Assembly (NCBI GenBank): GCA_964463695.1
Contig: CAYXCZ010000018.1
Span: 27,510 to 91,509, forward strand
Origin: JALNZU01 sp964463695
Lineage (GTDB): Bacteria > Bacteroidota > Bacteroidia > Bacteroidales > F082
Direction: 5' to 3'
DNA: 64,000 nucleotides
Positions 7,390-16,197 of this stretch are shown in pieces. Both the position numbers and the translations under genes were made by a program. Below the pieces are notes generated by a model that was not told where the DNA came from, ran no database searches, and saw only the letters and a program-made list of their open reading frames with translations. Position 1 is the stretch's first letter; every line of letters starts with the position of its first letter.

Positions 7390-8850
7390 ATGTCGAAGAA
7401 AATTACTATAGAACCAGTAACCAGGGTCGAAGGCCATGGTAAGGTTACCATCCATATGGATGACAATGGAAACATTCAGCAAAGCCGTTTGCACATTGTT
7501 GAATTCAGAGGTTTTGAGCGTTTCGTTCAAGGTCGCCCTTATTGGGAAGCTCCCGTTCTTGTGCAACGCTTGTGTGGTATTTGTCCCGTCAGCCATCATC
7601 TCGCTGCTGCTAAAGCATTGGATGTGATTGTCGGAGCTGGAACAGGCCACGGACTTACACCAACAGGTGAAAAAATGCGCCGACTCATGCATTATGGTCA
7701 GTTTTTTCAATCACATGCACTGCATTTTTTCCACCTGAGCGCACCCGATTTTTTGTTTGGAATAGATGGTGACCCTGCAATACGTAATATTATTGGTATA
7801 GCATTGACCCGTCCTGAACTGGCTGTGCAAGGCGTTATGATGCGTAAATTTGGTCAGGAAGTTATCAGAGCTACAGCAGGAAAGAAAATTCACGGAACAG
7901 GTGCTATTCCTGGTGGAATTAACAAACATCTTACAATTGAAGAACGCGATGAATTTTTGAAAGGTGCTGATCCGCTGAATGCAGATAAGATGGTGTCATG
8001 GGCTGAAGAAGCTTTGGATTTCTTTAAGAATTATTACCTGTCGAATAAAGATTTTATCGACAATTTCGCCTATTTCCCAAGTAATCACCTTAGCCTTGTG
8101 CGTAAAGACGGTGCTCTGGATCTTTACCATGGAGTGTTAAGAGCCGTGGATGATCAAGGTAACAAAATATTAAATGACATTGATTATCAAGAGTATACGA
8201 ATTTTATTGAAGAAGAAGTTCGTTCATGGAGTTATATGAAATTTCCTTATTTGAAGCAATATGGAAAAGAAAAAGGATGGTATAGGGTAGGGCCTTTGGC
8301 TCGTCTGAATACTGCTGATTTTATCCCAAGTCCAATTGCTCAGCGCGAATTTGAAATTTATAAAGCATTAACGAATGGTAAACCTAATAACCACTGCATG
8401 ATGATGCATTATGCACGTCTGATCGAAACTTTGCATGCTGCTGAAATGATTCGGGAATTATTGAATGATCCTGATTTACTTGAAGGAGAGTTAGTTACGA
8501 AAGGTGTAAAACAAAAAGAAGGAGTTGGACTTATCGAAGCTCCCCGCGGAACTTTATTCCATCATTACAGAATAAATGATAATGATCAGATCGAAATGGC
8601 AAACCTTATTGTTTCTACTACTAACAACAATGAGCCTATGAACCGATCAGTGAATCATGTAGCTAAATCAGTGATGACGGGAAAAGAAGTCATCACCGAA
8701 GGAATGATGAATGCTGTTGAGGTAGCTATACGTGCCTACGACCCATGCTTAAGTTGTGCCACACATGCTCTGGGTAATATGCCGTTGGAAATAACCCTTG
8801 TAGATAAAAATGATCAAATAATTGATAGAAGACGCTCGCACGAAAGATGA
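7390..8850 (+). CDS. hoxH: NAD-reducing hydrogenase large subunit HoxH
   Basis: The 486-residue catalytic subunit carrying the NiFe(CN)2CO centre. The N-terminal ligand motif RLCGICPVSHH supplies C62 and C65. The C-terminal motif DPCLSCATH supplies C453 and C456 and ends at H459. The 27 residues after H459 form the extension that a maturation endopeptidase removes after nickel insertion, which agrees with the protease gene hoxW overlapping the stop codon. The sequence fits group 3d bidirectional, NAD-linked hydrogenases. No hyp maturation genes are present in the window, so they must be elsewhere if the enzyme is active. Confidence 0.96.
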   Translation: MSKKITIEPVTRVEGHGKVTIHMDDNGNIQQSRLHIVEFRGFERFVQGRPYWEAPVLVQRLCGICPVSHHLAAAKALDVIVGAGTGHGLTPTGEKMRRLMHYGQFFQSHALHFFHLSAPDFLFGIDGDPAIRNIIGIALTRPELAVQGVMMRKFGQEVIRATAGKKIHGTGAIPGGINKHLTIEERDEFLKGADPLNADKMVSWAEEALDFFKNYYLSNKDFIDNFAYFPSNHLSLVRKDGALDLYHGVLRAVDDQGNKILNDIDYQEYTNFIEEEVRSWSYMKFPYLKQYGKEKGWYRVGPLARLNTADFIPSPIAQREFEIYKALTNGKPNNHCMMMHYARLIETLHAAEMIRELLNDPDLLEGELVTKGVKQKEGVGLIEAPRGTLFHHYRINDNDQIEMANLIVSTTNNNEPMNRSVNHVAKSVMTGKEVITEGMMNAVEVAIRAYDPCLSCATHALGNMPLEITLVDKNDQIIDRRRSHER

Positions 8851-9311
8851 TCCAAAAAGAAAAGATTTTGGTATATGGTTACGGTAACCCGGGACGTCAG
8901 GATGACGGCCTGGGTGCTGCACTCATTCAAAAAGTCGACGAATGGTTAACATCTTTCCCATCTCAGAAAATTATCACAGATACTAATTACCAACTCAATA
9001 TTGAAGATGCTGCTTCAGTTTCAGAAGCCTCAAAAGTAATTTTTGTTGATGCTTCCATCGAAGAAATTGAAAGTTTCAGTTTTACCGAAGTCAAGGCTTC
9101 GGATGCCAGGGTGGAATTTAGCATGCATGCCGTTTCGCCTGCCTTTGTAATCGATCTTTGTACCAAAATGTATGGACATGCACCCAAAGCATATTTGCTT
9201 CATATAAAAGGTTATGAATGGGATTTCAGGGAAGAATTGACGCCCAAAGCTCAAACAAACCTTTCATTGGCTTTTGAGTTCTTATGTGATTTTTTAAAAC
9301 CTTATCTTTAG
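8847..9311 (+). CDS. hoxW: Hydrogenase maturation endopeptidase HoxW
   Basis: A 154-residue member of the HyaD/HybD/HoxW peptidase family. It shows the N-terminal YGYGNPGRQDDGLG, where the Asp/Glu-type nickel-sensing residues lie, a central VIFVDASIEE and a conserved FSMHAVSPAF. It removes the C-terminal tail of HoxH once the NiFe site is loaded. The start codon overlaps the hoxH stop by four bases, indicating translational coupling. The order F-U-Y-H-W matches the first genes of the soluble hydrogenase operon of Ralstonia eutropha. Confidence 0.93.
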   Translation: MIQKEKILVYGYGNPGRQDDGLGAALIQKVDEWLTSFPSQKIITDTNYQLNIEDAASVSEASKVIFVDASIEEIESFSFTEVKASDARVEFSMHAVSPAFVIDLCTKMYGHAPKAYLLHIKGYEWDFREELTPKAQTNLSLAFEFLCDFLKPYL

Positions 9312-9350
9312 TAGTTTATAGTAACCGATAAAAATATAAATAGTATAACA

Positions 9351-10328
9351 ATGAATCTATCAACAACTTATCTTGGTTTACCGTTGAACAACCCGGTGGT
9401 AGTAAGTAGTTCCAAATTAACAGGAACACTTGAAAATGTGAAGGCTTGCGCGAATGCCGGAGCAGGTGCCGTGGTGTTAAAGTCGCTGTTTGAGGAACAA
9501 ATAACAGCTCGAATTGATACAAAATTGCGTAAAAATGAAATGTATTTCTGGTATCCTGAAGCTTCTGAATATATCCATGGAATTTCAAAAGGAGTGGGAG
9601 CAGAAGACTACCTGAGGCTTATTGTTGAATCAAAAAAGTCGGTTAAAATTCCTGTAATTGCCAGCATAAATTGCGTCAGTCCATTAGAATGGCCAAAGTT
9701 TGCGGCAAAAATTCAGGATGCAGGTGCTGATGCACTCGAGTTGAATATCGCTATTTTCCCTTTTAGCAAAGACCTTTCCTCTCAACAGATTGAGGATACA
9801 TATGTGCAGATTTTGACTGAAGTTAAAAAACAGATCACTATTCCTGTAGCAGTCAAACTTGGACCATTTTTTACGAATACGATGGCATTATCTTTTCGTC
9901 TGGCCGATGCTGGTGCTGACGGTTTGGTTCTTTTTAATCGTTTTTACAACCCGGATGTTGATATTGCTACAGCTAAAGTAGTAACCGACAATGTATATTC
10001 AAGTCCGGATGAAAAATCTGTTTCCATGCGCTGGATTGCCTTGCTGAGTGCTAATGGTATCAACGCTGATCTTGCAGCATCCACAGGTATTCATTATTCT
10101 ATCGGAGTTGCAAAACAATTACTCGCCGGTGCAACAGTGGCACAGGTTTGCACAACACTCTATCAAAATGGCATTCCTTATTTGCATGAATTAGTGAACG
10201 GATTGAGTGATTGGATGAAAAAGAAGGGATATAAAGAAATTGCAGATTTCCGCGGAATGGTAAATAAATTTCCAGAGAATACTGCTGGTTTTGAACGTCT
10301 TCAGTATATGAAGAAAAATTTTGAATGA
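9351..10328 (+). CDS. Dihydroorotate dehydrogenase-like flavoprotein
   Basis: A 325-residue TIM-barrel protein of the DHOD-like group (a subfamily distinct from PyrD). N-terminal LGLPLNNPVVVSSSKLTG, the central VIASINCVS and VAVKLGPFF strands, and C-terminal LLAGATVAQVCTTLYQNG fit the FMN-binding barrel. The segment where class 1 PyrD enzymes carry an NxSCPN-type active loop reads ELNIAIFPFS here, so ordinary dihydroorotate oxidation is doubtful. It starts 39 bases after hoxW with no terminator between, and a hairpin follows its stop. It is therefore probably the last gene of the hox transcript. The substrate is unknown. Confidence 0.82.
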   Translation: MNLSTTYLGLPLNNPVVVSSSKLTGTLENVKACANAGAGAVVLKSLFEEQITARIDTKLRKNEMYFWYPEASEYIHGISKGVGAEDYLRLIVESKKSVKIPVIASINCVSPLEWPKFAAKIQDAGADALELNIAIFPFSKDLSSQQIEDTYVQILTEVKKQITIPVAVKLGPFFTNTMALSFRLADAGADGLVLFNRFYNPDVDIATAKVVTDNVYSSPDEKSVSMRWIALLSANGINADLAASTGIHYSIGVAKQLLAGATVAQVCTTLYQNGIPYLHELVNGLSDWMKKKGYKEIADFRGMVNKFPENTAGFERLQYMKKNFE

Positions 10329-10362
10329 TTTTTGCCGTAAGGCCCAACCAGGTTAATGCTGG

Positions 10363-10389
10363 AATCCTGAATATGACATATTCGGGATT
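10363..10389 (+). terminator. Candidate terminator of the hox operon
   Basis: A 12-bp stem (AATCCTGAATAT paired with ATATTCGGGATT, one T-G pair) closes on a GAC loop 35 bases after the DHOD-like stop codon. The following TCTTATTT is only weakly U-rich, so termination strength is uncertain. Confidence 0.5.
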
Positions 10390-10541
10390 TCTTATTTATG
10401 GGCGAATGGATGTTTGTTTTGCTTTTATTGATTGTATATATAGTGCTGAAATTCAGTTGTCTGACTCTATATTATTTAGTCATCCTTGAGATTTTGGTAG
10501 TCTATTTTTGGATCTACCCTGAATTTTAGCTCATTTTGACG

Positions 10542-10549
10542 TAAGTTTG
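10542..10549 (+). promoter_or_regulatory. Candidate -7 element for the ABC-F gene
   Basis: TAAGTTTG matches TAnnTTTG 41 bases before the start codon. A second match, TATTTTTG, lies at 10503-10510. Neither has a clear -33 partner, so which is used is not decided. Confidence 0.3.
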
Positions 10550-10590
10550 CACTTCTAAATAATCATGCACTCTGCAACCTCATTTTTTTC

Positions 10591-12504
10591 ATGAACTATC
10601 TTTCTGTCGAAAACATTTCTAAAAGTTTTGGTGATAAGGTTCTTTTCGAAAACCTTAGCTTTGGCATCAGCAAAGGTGATAAAACGGCCCTTATTGCTGT
10701 AAATGGAGCAGGCAAAACAACTCTGATGCGGATGTTGATGGGCAAGGATGAACCGGATTCAGGTAATATTACATTTTCAGAAGGAGTGCGTGTTGGCTAT
10801 CTCGAGCAGCATCCAAATTTTGATCCTGAACTCAGTATCGAAGCCCTGATAAGAAGTGAACATAATGAAGTTCTGCAGGTTATACGCAACTATGAGCGAA
10901 TAGCTTCTAAACCAGTGCAGGAAGATGAACAATTTCAGCATAACCGCCTGCTTGAAGAAGCATCGGCTAAGATGGATGCTTTTCATGCCTGGGATTATGA
11001 CCGGCGATTAAAAGAGATGTTAACGAAATTTGGATTTGAGGATCTGGATCAACTAATTGGTAGTCTGTCGGGCGGTCAATTGAAGCGCTTGTCGCTGGCA
11101 TTGTTGTTGTTGGATGAACCTGATCTGTTGCTACTCGATGAACCAACCAACCATCTTGATATTCCTATGATTGAATGGTTGGAGAAATATTTGCGTCAAT
11201 CAGCTGTAACTTTATTAATGGTTACGCACGACCGATATTTTCTTGATAGGGTTTGCAACAATATCTTTGAGCTCTTTTTTAGTAAACTATATCATCATAA
11301 AGGCAATTTTTCATATTACATCGAGAAAAGCACCGAAAGGGAAGAGGCTCTGGCAGTTGAAATAGAGAAAGCCGGGCAGTTGTTAAAAACTGAAACAGAA
11401 TGGATGCGCCGCATGCCAAAGGCCCGAACTACCAAATCAAAAAGTAGAATAGATGCTTTTTACGAACTAAAGGAAAAGGCTTCGCAACGAAGAACATTAC
11501 AACAACTACAGTTGGATGTCAAAGCGCAGCGTATTGGAAGTAAAGTGCTTGAAATGCGTAATGTGCATAAATCTTTTGGCGAGATAACCATCCTGAATGG
11601 TTTCGATTATATGTTTACAAAAGGAGAACGCATAGGAGTAGTTGGGGATAACGGTGTTGGAAAATCTACCTTTTTAAATCTTATTACCGAACTCGATCTG
11701 CCCGATAAGGGCCGTGTAATTAGCGGTGATACAGTAGTTTATGGCTATTATACTCAAAAGGGTATTCAATTCGATGAGTCGAAAAAAGTGATTGACGTGG
11801 TGAAGGATATTGCAGAAATCATTCCTTCAGGTAGTAGCAATAGTGCAACAGCCTCGCAATGGCTTACGCGTTTTATGTTTCCTCCACTAATGCAAAACCA
11901 ACCTGTGTACCTGTTGAGCGGAGGTGAAAAACGTCGGCTTTATTTGTTGACAGTCCTGATTAAAAACCCAAATTTCTTAATACTTGACGAGCCAACTAAC
12001 GACCTTGACTTGCTAACTTTACAAGCTTTAGAAGATTTTATCACTGATTATCAAGGGTGTTTGTTGATTGTTTCGCACGACCGGTATTTTATGGATCAGG
12101 TGGTTGATCAATTGTTTGTTTTTGAAGGGAATGGAGTGGTAAAAGGGTTTATTGGAAACTACACCTCCTACCGGGACGCAATTGAAGCTAAGTTGAAAGA
12201 AGAGAAACCTGCTTTGCCAATTTCGAAACAAAAAGGGCAAAACGAGGATTTCAGAGCTGAAGAACGTCAAAAGAAAACAAAACGCACTTTCAAAGAACAA
12301 CAGGAATATCAATCATTGGAACTGGAAATGAGTAAGTTGGAAGAAGAGAAGGCTTTGTTGGTTCATTCATTGGGTAACTCCGAAATGAATTATCTTCAAC
12401 TTAATGAGTTGTCAGAACGTATTACTGCCATCGATAACTTGCTTGATATAAAAATGGAAAGATGGATGTTGTTGGATGAAATTGGTGCTCAGAATAATGA
12501 ATAA
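10591..12504 (+). CDS. ABC-F family ATPase, Uup-like
   Basis: A 637-residue soluble protein with two ABC ATPase domains and no membrane segments. Domain 1 has Walker A VNGAGKTTLMR, signature LSGGQLKRLSLA and Walker B LLLLDEPTNHLD. Domain 2 has Walker A GDNGVGKSTFLN, signature LSGGEKRRLYL and LILDEPTNDLDL. A charged coiled-coil tail (~residues 545-637) follows, as in Uup. ABC-F proteins act on ribosomes or, for Uup, are linked to DNA and ribosome quality control. The tail argues for Uup rather than EttA or an antibiotic-resistance factor. It may be cotranscribed with the DUF2750 gene that follows 23 bases later. Confidence 0.88.
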   Translation: MNYLSVENISKSFGDKVLFENLSFGISKGDKTALIAVNGAGKTTLMRMLMGKDEPDSGNITFSEGVRVGYLEQHPNFDPELSIEALIRSEHNEVLQVIRNYERIASKPVQEDEQFQHNRLLEEASAKMDAFHAWDYDRRLKEMLTKFGFEDLDQLIGSLSGGQLKRLSLALLLLDEPDLLLLDEPTNHLDIPMIEWLEKYLRQSAVTLLMVTHDRYFLDRVCNNIFELFFSKLYHHKGNFSYYIEKSTEREEALAVEIEKAGQLLKTETEWMRRMPKARTTKSKSRIDAFYELKEKASQRRTLQQLQLDVKAQRIGSKVLEMRNVHKSFGEITILNGFDYMFTKGERIGVVGDNGVGKSTFLNLITELDLPDKGRVISGDTVVYGYYTQKGIQFDESKKVIDVVKDIAEIIPSGSSNSATASQWLTRFMFPPLMQNQPVYLLSGGEKRRLYLLTVLIKNPNFLILDEPTNDLDLLTLQALEDFITDYQGCLLIVSHDRYFMDQVVDQLFVFEGNGVVKGFIGNYTSYRDAIEAKLKEEKPALPISKQKGQNEDFRAEERQKKTKRTFKEQQEYQSLELEMSKLEEEKALLVHSLGNSEMNYLQLNELSERITAIDNLLDIKMERWMLLDEIGAQNNE

Positions 12505-12527
12505 TTCATATCTAAAAATATAATGTG

Positions 12528-12890
12528 ATGGAAACAAATGCCTTTGAAAGATTTATAAAGGATGTTGTCGCTAACGAAAAAGTTTGGTTACTGCAAGCAA
12601 CAGATGGCATGTTTGCGATGCTGGAATCGGATGATCGTAGGTCCTATCTAGCTGCATGGGATCGTCAGGACGATGCACAAGCTGCATTATCAGATGAGTG
12701 GGAAGATTATTCGCTCGTGGAAATGGATTTGAAAGAATGGATTCATTGGCTTAACGAGATGCAGGAAGACGGGGCCTGGATTGGAATATCACCTGACAGC
12801 GAAGGCAAAGTGCTACCTTTAGAAGCCTCTGCTTTGTTGCAACTACTTATATCCGAAAAAAAAGATCAGAAAACCATGGGTGATTTTTAG
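12528..12890 (+). CDS. DUF2750 domain protein
   Basis: A 120-residue acidic protein fitting the DUF2750 family, with the conserved N-terminal FERFIKDVVANEKVWLL, a central DEWEDYSLVEMDLKEWI and C-terminal WIGISPDSEGKVLP. No signal peptide or membrane segment is present. No function is established for the family; some members sit near toxin-immunity-like or stress genes, but nothing here supports that. A GTG at 12525 directly precedes the ATG at 12528, and I chose the ATG. The gene converges with the Hpt gene, with only 6 bases between the stop codons. Confidence 0.82.
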   Translation: METNAFERFIKDVVANEKVWLLQATDGMFAMLESDDRRSYLAAWDRQDDAQAALSDEWEDYSLVEMDLKEWIHWLNEMQEDGAWIGISPDSEGKVLPLEASALLQLLISEKKDQKTMGDF

Positions 12891-12896
12891 CGGAGA

Positions 12897-13247
12897 TTAT
12901 ACAGTAAACTTCGGTTTCATAAGTTCTAAATCTTCCAAAAGGTCATTCGAGTAGTTTCGTAATGATTCAAATAGCTCTGTCAGGCCTTCTCCGTCACCTT
13001 TTACTCCTTTAAGTTCGAGCTCCCTGGCATACTTTTGGGGTGCTTCGGCAAAAAAGTTCGAGATAACACCTTTCATGCTGTGTGCATCAAATTTCAGTTT
13101 GTTGAAATCTTTCGCTTCAATATCTTTTTCTAGCGCAGCTATTCTATCCGGGTACTCCTGAATGAAAATGTCAATGATTTCAATTACTATTGATTTATCG
13201 AAATATTGAAAGGTTTCCATAAAGGCTTTTTCGTCGATTACTTTCAT
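12897..13247 (-). CDS. Orphan histidine phosphotransfer (Hpt) domain protein
   Basis: A 116-residue all-helical protein consisting of one Hpt domain. The phosphorylatable histidine is H56 in FDAHSMKGVISNF, which matches the HxxKG pattern of Hpt domains. Such proteins relay phosphate between the receiver domain of a hybrid kinase and a final response regulator. No kinase or regulator gene is adjacent: its neighbours are feoAB and a convergent DUF2750 gene. Two hybrid kinases with several receiver domains lie 7-14 kb away and are possible partners, but this is inference. Confidence 0.85.
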   Translation of the reverse strand: MKVIDEKAFMETFQYFDKSIVIEIIDIFIQEYPDRIAALEKDIEAKDFNKLKFDAHSMKGVISNFFAEAPQKYARELELKGVKGDGEGLTELFESLRNYSNDLLEDLELMKPKFTV

Positions 13248-13305
13248 GATTATTGCTTTGCTGTTTGTGCTACATTTTCAAATAAGGAATGTAAAAATAG
13301 TCAAA

Positions 13306-13323
13306 TTGTTGTTTATACAACAA
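13306..13323 (-). terminator. Weak hairpin between feoAB and hpt
   Basis: TTGTTGT and its complement ACAACAA form a 7-bp stem with a 4-base loop 28 bases after the feoB stop on the minus strand. The sequence beyond it is only moderately U-rich. It could be a weak terminator or a regulatory dyad for the hpt gene. Confidence 0.33.
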
Positions 13324-13350
13324 AATGGAGAATAACTTAAAGAAATTAGT

Positions 13351-15879
13351 TTAAAAGCCCATTAAGCTTCCAATCTGGTAGACGGCAAATGCAGCAAGCC
13401 AGGCAAGAGCCGTTGTGTAAACAGATGTAAATAATGGCCATCTCCACCTTCCTGATTCTTTTTTTAGAGCAGCAAATACCGCAATACACGGAAAATAGAT
13501 AAGCACAAAAATCATGAAACTTAAAGCTACCAAAGGTCTCATAACTTTTTCGCCTTTTTTTGGCCCGCTATCATAGGTGTGATCCTGAAGTTTTTTACTC
13601 AAGCTTGCCCCGTTTTCTACTTCAGGATCAGCTTGGTAAATGACACCCATTGTTGAAATAACAATCTCTTTTGCAGCTGATCCGGCAAGTAAACTCACCC
13701 CCATTTTCCAATCGAAACCCAACGGTTGAATAGCTGGTTCAATAAAATGACCAATTCTTCCAATAAAGGAATATTCCTGCTTCATTTGATGCCTTTTGAG
13801 CTCCAGATTATGGATGGATTCCTCATATTCTGAATTCATCTTTTTTAAAGCAACCGAATCGATTAGTGCAAGTTGTTGTTCTTGCAAATCAAAGTTTTGA
13901 GTATTGATTTTCAGTTCCTTGTCAATTTCAGTATCGATATGTTTTCCTCTTGGGAAATATCCAAGTGCCCAAATGATTATACTGGCAGCAAGTATAATTG
14001 TTCCCATTTTCTTGAGATACTGTGCTCCTTTGAACCATGTTTGACGGTAAATGACTTTTGTAGTTGGCATGCGGTAAGGCGGAAGTTCCATCACAAATGG
14101 CATTTCTTCCGTTCTGAATAGTACCTTCTTAAAAACCCACGCCAGCAAGGCTGCAAAAGCAATTCCCAGAAGGTAAATTCCAAATAACAATGTCCCCTGA
14201 TAGTTTGAAAAAAAAGCGCTGATGATAAGAATATAAACCGGATATCTGGCGCTACACGACATAAAAGGAATGATCATCATTGTAATAAGCCTGTCACTTT
14301 TATTCTCAATTGTTCTGGTTGCCATGATAGCAGGTACATTGCATCCAAAACCCATTAGAAGCGGTATAAACGATCTTCCGTGTAATCCTATGCGATGCAT
14401 CAGTTTGTCAACGATAAATGCGACACGTGCCATGTAGCCTGTTGTTTCCAAAAGACTAAGGAAAAAAAACAGGATGAGAATGTTTGGAAGAAAAACAATA
14501 ACTCCTCCAACACCTCCGATAATTCCATCAATAACCAGGTCGCGAAGCATTCCTTCAGGAAGCAGATCATACATTTGACCTCCAAGCCATCCCATAAGCT
14601 TTTCAATCCATTGCATGGGATAATCACCAAGAATAAAAGTGGCTTGAAACATCCCCCACATGACAACTAAAAAAATAGGATAGCTTAGAAATCGATTTGT
14701 TAGGATGCTGTCGATTCTCCTGCTTTTTGTTTTCTTTTCTTTGATAGCTTCCTGGTATGTCTCTTTTAAAGCCCCTTCAATAAAGCCATATTTGGCATCT
14801 GCAATAACTATCTCAATCTCCTCTTTCATCAGCCTTTCAATAGTAACAGTTTCTTCTCTAACTGCGCGACTGATCGATTTGAAATTGATGCAGGTTTCAA
14901 TGCGGGCACTCTCAACTTTGTCGGCTTCAAGCAGTTTAATAGCAAGGTAACGTGGTGAGATGATGTTGATAATAGCCTCGTTTCCTGGTGTGTTGAGAAG
15001 CTTTTGAATTCTTAAAATCGACTTTTCAATTTCAGGGCCGTAGTTGATGTGCACATGCCGAATGTCAGGGTCTTTGTCTTCATAAACGGCAATAATCCTA
15101 TCAAAAAGCTGCTCTATGCCAATTCCTTTGGATCCAACTGTGGGTATGACAGGAATTCCAATAAGCTTTCCAAGACTTTCATGATCAAAATTGGCACCTT
15201 TTTCCTGCAGCTCATCAAACATATTTAAAGCAATAACTACTTTAATGTCCATGTCGATAAGCTGCGTAGTCAGGAAAAGGTTTCGTTCCAGGTTTGAGCT
15301 GTCGATAACATTCAGAACAATATCAGGAATTTCGTCAAAGATGAAATTTCTCACAAAAAGCTCTTCAGGGGAGTAACTGCTAATGCTATAGGTGCCGGGT
15401 AAGTCGGTGATTTTAAATGAGTAGCCGCTTTGGGTAAAAGTCGCTGATTTGGCTTCAACGGTGACACCGCTATAATTAGCGACACGTTCACGTGAATTGG
15501 ATGCATTATTAAAAATTGTGGTCTTTCCTGAGTTTGGATTACCAACAAGTGCTACAGATATCGTTTTACTTTTAATTAGCGGTCTCAGATTCAAAGCTTG
15601 TTCAAGTGTTTGAACTCCATAAAATCCTGAACCTGTGGTTGTTTGAATTTCTTCGCCTGAACACACCTCAATAAGACTTGCTTCACTTTTTCGTAAGGAT
15701 ATTTCATAGCCCATCACATTATACTCGATTGGGTCGCGCAGAGGGGCATGCTTGATGACTATCACTTGTTTTCCGGGCACAAAACCCATTTCTATGATAC
15801 GTTTACGAAAAGCACCTCTTCCCTTCACCTTCGTTATAATGCCTTTTTCCCCTTCTTTGAGATCTGCCAATACTTTCAT
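13351..15879 (-). CDS. feoB: Ferrous iron transporter FeoB with fused N-terminal FeoA domain
   Basis: An 842-residue fusion. Residues ~1-75 are a FeoA (SH3-like) domain (EMGFVPGKQVIVIKHAPL). Residues ~105-265 are the FeoB G domain with G1 GNPNSGKTT (113-121), G2 around YSGVTVE, G3 DLPGTYS and G4 NMFDE. The rest is the polytopic transporter with Gate-type helices (GFGCNVPAIMATRTIENKSDR) and a C-terminal GxxAKE motif (LLAGSAAKEIVIS). An insert rich in charged helix (~650-710) separates two membrane segments. FeoB moves Fe2+ across the inner membrane and FeoA is its partner. The fusion is common in Bacteroidota. A palindrome upstream suggests metal control. Confidence 0.95.
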   Translation of the reverse strand: MKVLADLKEGEKGIITKVKGRGAFRKRIIEMGFVPGKQVIVIKHAPLRDPIEYNVMGYEISLRKSEASLIEVCSGEEIQTTTGSGFYGVQTLEQALNLRPLIKSKTISVALVGNPNSGKTTIFNNASNSRERVANYSGVTVEAKSATFTQSGYSFKITDLPGTYSISSYSPEELFVRNFIFDEIPDIVLNVIDSSNLERNLFLTTQLIDMDIKVVIALNMFDELQEKGANFDHESLGKLIGIPVIPTVGSKGIGIEQLFDRIIAVYEDKDPDIRHVHINYGPEIEKSILRIQKLLNTPGNEAIINIISPRYLAIKLLEADKVESARIETCINFKSISRAVREETVTIERLMKEEIEIVIADAKYGFIEGALKETYQEAIKEKKTKSRRIDSILTNRFLSYPIFLVVMWGMFQATFILGDYPMQWIEKLMGWLGGQMYDLLPEGMLRDLVIDGIIGGVGGVIVFLPNILILFFFLSLLETTGYMARVAFIVDKLMHRIGLHGRSFIPLLMGFGCNVPAIMATRTIENKSDRLITMMIIPFMSCSARYPVYILIISAFFSNYQGTLLFGIYLLGIAFAALLAWVFKKVLFRTEEMPFVMELPPYRMPTTKVIYRQTWFKGAQYLKKMGTIILAASIIIWALGYFPRGKHIDTEIDKELKINTQNFDLQEQQLALIDSVALKKMNSEYEESIHNLELKRHQMKQEYSFIGRIGHFIEPAIQPLGFDWKMGVSLLAGSAAKEIVISTMGVIYQADPEVENGASLSKKLQDHTYDSGPKKGEKVMRPLVALSFMIFVLIYFPCIAVFAALKKESGRWRWPLFTSVYTTALAWLAAFAVYQIGSLMGF

Positions 15880-15918
15880 GTTCTGAGGATTTTCGATTGA
15901 TTGCTAAAAAATGCTGAT

Positions 15919-15994
15919 TACTTTTAAAGGTATTTCTGCCAACTTACAAAAATAGGTGGATTTTACTATTAAATCTGATACCTAAATTTAGGTA
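15919..15994 (-). promoter_or_regulatory. feoAB promoter with metalloregulator-like palindromes
   Basis: On the minus strand TATTTTTG (15947-15954) matches TAnnTTTG, 67 bases before the feoAB ATG. Upstream of it, TACCTAAATTTAGGTA (15979-15994) is a perfect 16-bp palindrome over or just behind the expected -33 position. Downstream of it, TACTTTTAAAGGTA (15919-15932) is a near-palindrome with the same TAC/GTA ends. The TTAGG-type half-site resembles DtxR/MntR-family operators. The regulator itself is not in the window. Confidence 0.5.
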
Positions 15995-16084
15995 TTTTGC
16001 ATTCTAAGATGTTAAAATGTTCAAAAAACCGGTCTTTCAAATGACCTGCTTCTGACTTTTTTGAATTGATCAAAATGCAACAAT

Positions 16085-16122
16085 AAAAAATGCAGAACCC
16101 ATCCACCGATAAACTCTGCATT
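16085..16122 (-). terminator. Terminator of the sigma/anti-sigma operon
   Basis: On the minus strand AATGCAGA and TCTGCATT pair over an 18-base loop and are followed directly by a run of T residues (16085-16090 on the plus strand are A). It lies about 75 bases after the anti-sigma stop codon. Confidence 0.58.
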
Positions 16123-16197
16123 CAAATGAAGATTGGAAGAAGCTTTTACACAAAACAAGTTTTAGCCGAATTTTTGAAAACTTCTATCTTTTTTTAA

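Larger units (their letters stand above)
15880..16197. other. Intergenic region between the sigma/anti-sigma operon and feoAB
   Basis: This 318-base gap holds no gene I can support. Its right part contains a terminator for the minus-strand anti-sigma gene (16085-16122). Its left part contains the feoAB promoter and palindromic operator candidates (15919-15994). Nothing else stands out. Confidence 0.7.
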
